The notes under the pieces are model-generated. The model made no database searches. It was not told the DNA's origin and worked only from the letters and a program-made list of their open reading frames with translations. Below are positions 58,900-64,000 of a stretch of 64,000 bases of DNA, piece after piece. The DNA lies in assembly GCA_951799405.1 (NCBI GenBank), contig OX637332.1, positions 5,001 through 69,000 of the forward strand, in the 5' to 3' direction. Made by a program: the position numbers and the translations under genes. Within the stretch, counting starts at the first letter, position 1. Each line of letters begins with the position of its first letter. The DNA is from Agapetus fuscipes (taxonomy: Eukaryota > Arthropoda > Insecta > Trichoptera > Glossosomatidae).

Positions 58900-60933
58900 T
58901 TAAGGAGCAGGGCTTGGCGGGAATCCATTTACAAAATCCCCCTTGAAATCAGGATATTCACTCGAAGAGTTGTTGGTGTCTGAAGATGAAGTCACAGACT
59001 GAGAACATGGAACGAGATGGTCCCATCTGTTTGGCGGGAGAGCAGATCCCGAGGCGTAGGGACCTCGCGTGGGGAAAGCGGCTCCACTGATGGCGTTAGG
59101 CCAATCAAAGTGATTGCCTGGGGCTGCATCAGGGCGAGGCTTGCCCCCAACATTCAAAAAGTTCTGAGACGGAGGTGGACTTTTGCCGGTCAATTTAGAT
59201 ATATCAAAATTAGAAGACTTTAGCCCGTACTGTGGGTGTAGATAATGGTTTTGAGCTGGGTTCATAAAGCCATGATCAGGCATCTCTCCTGGGTAATATA
59301 GTGGGCCGAAGTAAGGAACATTATGCGGGTTGTAGTAAGGATCAAGGAATTCCGGGGGATTAGCATGGCCTACAAAGCCTCCAAATATTGGGGGATACCA
59401 AATATTAGGATCATATCTGTCTCCGCTTCCCATCATGAAATTTTGAGGAACACTTCTAATACTAGAATTAGAGAAGGACAACTTGGAAGATAAGCCATTC
59501 CTGTATTCCTCTGGCACACGGTTCTTGTAGCGATTAGACTTCCTACAAGACAGCTGCCGGAAGTGTTTGTTCTTCTGCGACGCAGCTTTGTTCATCATTA
59601 ATCTGATGTCGCATTCAGAATGGCTGATGGAGTGGTCTACAGGAGCATCACTATCTGACGAGGAAGTGTCCACTTGATACACTCCGGGGTTGTAGGACTG
59701 CCTTCTGAGATTGCGAGCCTTGATGGACTTGGAGCTGAGTATCCTGCGTGCGGGGAAGCTGGGGGGGTTCTGGGCGTTGGCGCCGCGTTCAGAGAACGAC
59801 ATGGCTCTCGGCCGACTGAGATGTCCCTCTGCCTGCTCCTGTGACTCTACATTGCCTGTAGGAAGCTGATATGCAGAATGCAAGCTTGTGTTTGAATCAT
59901 GTAACTTGTCAGTAGATATTTTGTCATCTAGGTCATTGCCCTTTTGCATCTGTATTAAGTATCTTTTCCCATTTATTTCTTGTATGCAAACAGAGTTTTT
60001 TGGTAAATATTTAAGATAGGAATATTTTTTTTCCGAGTTATTTGAAACATTATTGGTTTTCTGCGGATTGGATTCTTGCAGGTCATATTTTTTCCTAGCG
60101 AAACTTTCAGATTTGGGTACTTTATTGCAATCTCTCGATTGCTGTTTGACTTCAAAGTCCTCTTTGTTATTCTTCAGAGACTGCAGTTTTGCCCCTTGCA
60201 TATTATGTTTGCTCTCATCACCTTTGCCTGATAAATCTTTGTTTAAATTGGGAAAAGAGAAAAAGTCCATGTTGGGAGACTTGAGGGATTTTGGAGTCAG
60301 ACTGGCATTCTTTGTGTTGAACTGGGGACTCCCAGGTTCTTCAGGACGATGGGCTTGTTTGGAAGGAAACAATCCCACTTTGCTCAAGCTCCGATCAATA
60401 CTCTTCAGCAAGTCAAATGAAGATGATTTCAAATTGTCAATTTTCAAATCTGCTTTGGTTGGCTCTTTATATTTATCATTAAGATTATTCTTTTTTCCTT
60501 TACTTCTTGTTAAAGTATGATTAATACCAGATGATGCTTCATTTAGGACAGCAGATGGTGTTTGTTTAGATGAATCCTCTTTCTTCACCGAGGATTTCTT
60601 AGTCAGGGTTCCGTTGTTGGAGTAGTCCTCATAGTCGATGCTCTGCAGGAGCTCCAACTCACTCTTCCCGTTATCACTAGGACTGTCCATTTGCAGAGTT
60701 TGTAAGATGTCTTTGAACAGATCTTTACTGACAGACTCTGCAGGGTTATGTGTGGACGCCGCTTCTCTTAAATCAGAATATGATGTTAAGCCCATTGGTT
60801 TAGTTAAAAGTTGCCTGGATTTTGTGAAACAGAAATCATCAGAAGCTTTGTCCCATAGAGGTAATCTAGGAACATTGTGTGAATGTGAATCCATCTCGTT
60901 CCTGGCTAAAGAACTCAGAGACTGTAGCGAGGA
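58900..60933 (-). CDS. Large coding exon of an unrecognised, mostly disordered protein
   Basis: The acceptor AATTAG|TCCTCG is at 60934. From there 677 codons are open to a TAA at 58900. The protein is rich in Ser, Asn, Lys and Pro. It has a conserved-looking island YSYLKYLPKNSVCIQEINGK RYLIQMQ, a Ser/Asp cluster (DTSSSDSDAPVD), a basic patch (RKSNRYKNRV) and a Tyr/Pro/Asn-rich end (PNIWYPPIFGG, DPYYNPHNVPYFGP). No catalytic domain is visible. It joins in phase to 62049. A possible internal donor (TTT|GTAAAT after 58933) would let it continue into the exon at 55497. Confidence 0.7.
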   Translation of the reverse strand, partial: SSLQSLSSLARNEMDSHSHNVPRLPLWDKASDDFCFTKSRQLLTKPMGLTSYSDLREAASTHNPAESVSKDLFKDILQTLQMDSPSDNGKSELELLQSIDYEDYSNNGTLTKKSSVKKEDSSKQTPSAVLNEASSGINHTLTRSKGKKNNLNDKYKEPTKADLKIDNLKSSSFDLLKSIDRSLSKVGLFPSKQAHRPEEPGSPQFNTKNASLTPKSLKSPNMDFFSFPNLNKDLSGKGDESKHNMQGAKLQSLKNNKEDFEVKQQSRDCNKVPKSESFARKKYDLQESNPQKTNNVSNNSEKKYSYLKYLPKNSVCIQEINGKRYLIQMQKGNDLDDKISTDKLHDSNTSLHSAYQLPTGNVESQEQAEGHLSRPRAMSFSERGANAQNPPSFPARRILSSKSIKARNLRRQSYNPGVYQVDTSSSDSDAPVDHSISHSECDIRLMMNKAASQKNKHFRQLSCRKSNRYKNRVPEEYRNGLSSKLSFSNSSIRSVPQNFMMGSGDRYDPNIWYPPIFGGFVGHANPPEFLDPYYNPHNVPYFGPLYYPGEMPDHGFMNPAQNHYLHPQYGLKSSNFDISKLTGKSPPPSQNFLNVGGKPRPDAAPGNHFDWPNAISGAAFPTRGPYASGSALPPNRWDHLVPCSQSVTSSSDTNNSSSEYPDFKGDFVNGFPPSPAP

Positions 60934-61162
60934 CTAATTATCAAACATAAACAACAAGTAGATAAATGAAAAATTAAAATACAAAAATATAAATGAAAGT
61001 TTTTGATAGGAAAGGAAAGGAATTGAGACAAAAATTGTGTTAATATTGCAAAATAATCCATTAGTAGCTCAAAGCAAAAAACATCCTGAAAAATCAAATT
61101 ATTTTTGTTAGAAAGTTTAAGACATTAGTAGGCGGGAAATGTATTTACATGTTATATATATA

Positions 61163-61402
61163 TGGACCGGTCTGTAGTTCAGGCGGTAACACTTCGGACT
61201 CTGAATGGGAGGTTGTGGGTTCGAATCCCGGCGTAGCACAAAAAATATATCGTTTATATTTTCAAACTTGCTCTGCGCTGGGTTGAAAAATTCATAAACC
61301 TTTACCAATGACCGGTCACCAAAGGTCCATCCAGCCTTACAGCAACTGGGTCTTGCTTGAGAATTGGCGCTTTGTAGCGACGACGACCAATCTCGTAAAA
61401 AA
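61163..61402 (+). mobile_element. tRNA-derived SINE of a second family
   Basis: A tRNA-like head (GGTCTGTAGTTCAGGCGGTA for box A; GGTTCGAATCC for box B) is followed by ~170 bases unlike the first SINE family (CTTGCTCTGCGCTGGGTTGA). It runs directly into a truncated copy of the first family. Confidence 0.7.
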
Positions 61403-61650
61403 GGTTGATAGCTCAATCGGTAGAATGCTTGCATTCCATGCCGAGAGCAAGGGTTCGATCTCAAGGTTTACTCAGCCTTCACAAGAAATGAGAACCAGCC
61501 CCCCCCTGGGAGCTGGGAAACCCCCACTTCAACTGAAAGTGGTTGGTGTGAGGCCGGCCCCCTTACCGGTAAAAATAAATAGGTCCCGAATCGCCACATG
61601 CGACCCCTTCGGGGATAACGCAGGCAAGAAGTTACACTACATGTGTAGCT
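61403..61650 (+). mobile_element. tRNA-derived SINE, copy 3 of the first family
   Basis: Starts inside box A (GATAGCTCAATCGGTAGAAT), lacks part of the region after box B, and ends with CCCCTTCGGGGATAACGC and GTGTAGCTTAGTT, as at 42432-42752. Confidence 0.8.
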
Positions 61651-62048
61651 TAGTTGCTTTTTATATATGGTGACTGGTGGTAGAACACGGGACACATATT
61701 AAAATGGTCCCGCTTGGACCGGTTTACCGATTTTCTTCCATCTTCATCAACATTTGGTTTTCCTCTTATTCAACATATTTTACTTCTATAAATTACAGGG
61801 TCTCCTGCCACATTTTGTAAGCTTCAGACTGGTAAATGGATATGCTTTATTATGAATTGACATGTTTTGGTGAAAATACATTATCAACAAAGAATTAACT
61901 AAGCTTTTTCCCCTTCTAAAATCTAAGCCCTTAATGCTACTGAATTAATAAACTACCAATTTGAAATGCTTTAGTAACTTGTTATGGTGTGCTTCATTAT
62001 ATAATGCTGAAATAGAATAAACTACTGCTAAGCGCGTGGTTTCATTAC
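61651..62048. other. Intronic DNA
   Basis: Lies between the small exon and the SINE pair. No further feature is seen. Confidence 0.4.
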
Positions 62049-62107
62049 CTGAATGTCTGGAACACTTTGAGCTTCTTGACTGAAACTTCTGTTTTTCATC
62101 TTGGCAG
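62049..62107 (-). CDS. Small exon preceding the 58900-60933 exon, probable start codon
   Basis: The acceptor TTTCAG|CTGCCAAG is at 62108 and the donor ATTCAG|GTAATG at 62048. The ATG at 62099-62097 has a good context (GCCAAGATGA) and encodes MKNRSFSQEAQSVPDIQ, in phase with SSLQSLSSLARNEMDSHSHN of the large exon. Since an acceptor precedes it, at least one upstream exon exists, either a 5' UTR exon or more coding sequence beyond the window. Confidence 0.65.
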
Positions 62108-63178
62108 CTGAAAGAACAATAAAGTGTAAACTTGCTTGGAGACACATGTTTATCTAGACTTTGTTACTTTTAATGAAACAAGCAATCTAAATAAAGTGTT
62201 GCCATACTCTCGAAAGAACCCATTTGGGATTAGAGAAGCAGCAGCAAAGTGGAGCTTGAAGCTTACATTTTTGCAAATGGATAAAAAGTATATGCTGTAT
62301 CTTCTCAACAATATCTATTGATTATAATAAAAATGAATTCCATTCATTGGTAACTGCGTCAATTGAAAAGCGCTTAACCATTTTGTCTGTTTTCCATTCC
62401 CCAATAAAGTTTGTAATCTGGAAAAGGTTTGGGCATACAAAAACATGGTAAGAACACATTCAAATTTGTTTGAAAAGCTCAATGTCTTTTTTCTCTGGGA
62501 ACTGATCATTTCCATATCACTTAAGGCGTGTTATAAAAGCTAAATCTGCCATTTTTGTTTCTTACACTTTATGGTCTTAGCAAAAAAGTTACAGTAATGA
62601 AAAAAATCAAGCATGTTTATTTTTTTTTTATCTTAATTATAAAGCTTAAACCAAATATATAACTTAAGAATTGCCACCACAAAAAAATATTTAAAAAAAC
62701 GCGTTTTGTTTACATTTTTAGCTTTTTTTTCGTGTGTGCTGTATTTTGGATTTTTTTTTTTTGCTTTTTAATTACAGAACCATACATTGTTTAGGTTCCG
62801 TACTCAGCATTTTTTTTATAATGTCAAAAGTTTTTGAGTAAACATGGAGAAACTGTGTTCTTTGATTTAATTAAAATTTAATTCATTTAGTAGTTTCAGT
62901 TTTTCCATATTTACTCAAAAATTATTGACATTATAAAAAAAAGGTTAAGTACGGAACCTAAACAATGTATAGTTCTGTAATTAAAAAGCAAAAAAAAATT
63001 CCAAAATACAGCATACACGAAAAAAAAGCTAAAAATGTAAAAAAAACACATTTTTTTTCTATATTTTTTTGTGGTGGCAATTTTTAAGGTATATATTTTG
63101 TTCAAGCTTTATAATTAAGATAAAAAATTAATAAACATGCTTGATTTTTTTCATTACAGTAACTATTTTGCTAAGACC

Positions 63179-63440
63179 TGTAACGAGATGGATTTGTTTG
63201 TTAGGTAAAATGGAACATGAGATTTGAATTTGAATGAAAAGGAAAACAAAGGAAGGCAGAAAGAGAGGAGAAGCTTGCCAGGCGGGAGAGCCAGAAGCCT
63301 GTGTAATTAAGAATAAAGAATATTATTGTGCTGTGGTTAATTGTGTATACATTGTGAAAGAAATAAAAGTAAACATATTAAAGTGTGTATGTTATATTAT
63401 TAATTGTGTCAATCAGCAGGACAGAAGAAAAACCCTCACA
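63179..63440 (+). mobile_element. LTR copy 1, 262 bp
   Basis: Begins TGTAACGAGATGG and ends CCCTCACA (TG...CA). It is identical by eye to 63569-63830. Short frames inside it carry no protein signature. Confidence 0.85.
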
Positions 63441-63515
63441 TATGTTAATGTACTATATTATATATGTAGTATGTACTGAAACGAAATGCAATTAATAAAA
63501 ATACCTATGAGTATG

Positions 63516-63568
<53 letters not shown>
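63441..63568 (+). other. Spacer with poly(A) signal and ~47-base poly(A) between the two LTRs
   Basis: AATAAA in AATTAATAAAAATACC is followed about 20 bases later by an uninterrupted A run (about 63519-63565). LTR copy 2 then starts after TAT. This is the form of a polyadenylated transcript that read through LTR 1 into flanking DNA. Confidence 0.7.
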
Positions 63569-63830
63569 TGTAACGAGATGGATTTGTTTGTTAGGTAAAA
63601 TGGAACATGAGATTTGAATTTGAATGAAAAGGAAAACAAAGGAAGGCAGAAAGAGAGGAGAAGCTTGCCAGGCGGGAGAGCCAGAAGCCTGTGTAATTAA
63701 GAATAAAGAATATTATTGTGCTGTGGTTAATTGTGTATACATTGTGAAAGAAATAAAAGTAAACATATTAAAGTGTGTATGTTATATTATTAATTGTGTC
63801 AATCAGCAGGACAGAAGAAAAACCCTCACA
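63569..63830 (+). mobile_element. LTR copy 2, 262 bp
   Basis: The same sequence as copy 1. It is followed after three bases by a primer-binding site, so this is a 5' LTR. Almost all of the internal region is gone: only about 35 bases separate it from the resumed palindrome arm. Confidence 0.85.
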
Positions 63831-63833
63831 TTT

Positions 63834-63851
63834 TGGCGCCCAACGTGGGGC
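63834..63851 (+). promoter_or_regulatory. Retrotransposon primer-binding site
   Basis: TGGCGCCCAACGTGGGGC directly follows the LTR. TGGCGCCC is the common 3'-tRNA-complementary start in retroviruses and Ty3/gypsy-like elements; which tRNA is used was not checked. Confidence 0.75.
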
Positions 63852-64000
63852 GTAAAATAAAAGTAAAAATAAAGTGTAAGAAACAAAAACGGCAGATTTA
63901 GCTTTATAACACGCCTTAATTTAACAGATTTTTGTTCCATATTCAAATTTCATTAAAATGTGTTCAGTTTGATATATTTGAATAGTCTACATTGAATATA

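Larger units (their letters stand above)
62523..63915. repeat. Large palindrome with ~300-350-bp arms, right arm interrupted by LTR sequence
   Basis: The left arm runs from AGGCGTGTTATAAAAGC (62526) to about 62860. The right arm runs from about 62875 to 63178, then is interrupted at GCTAAGACC by 63179-63865, and resumes as AAAGTGTAAGAAACAAAAAC to AACACGCCTT (63866-63915). Both arms include TACATTGTTTAGGTTCCGTA or its near-complement. No coding sequence is present. Confidence 0.85.

Noticed and set aside
63234..63860. Two near-identical short proteins at the right edge (63234-63479 and 63624-63860)
   Set aside because: They are readings of the two identical LTRs and differ only where the LTRs end.

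Overview
The window looks like a subtelomeric end of an insect chromosome, most likely lepidopteran. The evidence is perfect pentamer arrays of CCTAA (TTAGG on the other strand), telomere-targeted non-LTR retrotransposons of the TRAS/SART kind sitting in those arrays, introns in the genes on the right, and tRNA-derived SINEs and MITEs. CCTAA is on the + strand, so the chromosome tip lies to the left and the interior to the right. This is inferred from sequence alone; no database was searched.

1-32.6 kb is telomeric repeat packed with retrotransposons. Family A/D (+ strand: remnant D 1-1280, nearly complete A 2093-8762, 5'-truncated A2 28716-32244) has junctions implying nicks like those described for TRAS1. 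Family B/C (- strand: B1 10153-15185, truncated B2, B3 18731-23740, relative C 23835-28671) is inserted the other way round, as SART elements are. B1, B2 and B3 are nearly identical, so their spread is recent. B and C begin at their 5' ends with an RNA fold matching an HDV-like self-cleaving ribozyme, with a compensatory pair change between B and C. Between A and B1 lies an endogenous densovirus remnant: a truncated capsid gene with a PLA2 motif between 130-bp inverted repeats that contain telomere-like TTAGG/TTGGG units.

32.2-33.7 kb is a scrambled boundary: a foldback junction, a C fragment, the last short CCTAA tract, an 87-bp inverted repeat and an endonuclease relic. A hammerhead-ribozyme motif lies near 34.2 kb. 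34.9-41.1 kb is a C-like element inserted outside telomeric repeat with an 18-bp target duplication, itself split by a nested CR1/Jockey-type element (36.1-40.1 kb).

41-64 kb is host DNA. On the - strand there are exons of a gene whose last exon resembles the C-terminal UBA region of ACK-family tyrosine kinases (48.6-55.5 kb), and a long, serine-rich, unrecognised coding exon (58.9-62.1 kb) that could belong to the same transcript. A possible + strand terminal exon lies at 58.4 kb. Between them are SINEs, several classes of MITE (Harbinger-, hAT- and piggyBac-like), a solo LTR, a 19-bp minisatellite, and at the right edge a long palindrome carrying two identical LTRs and a primer-binding site.
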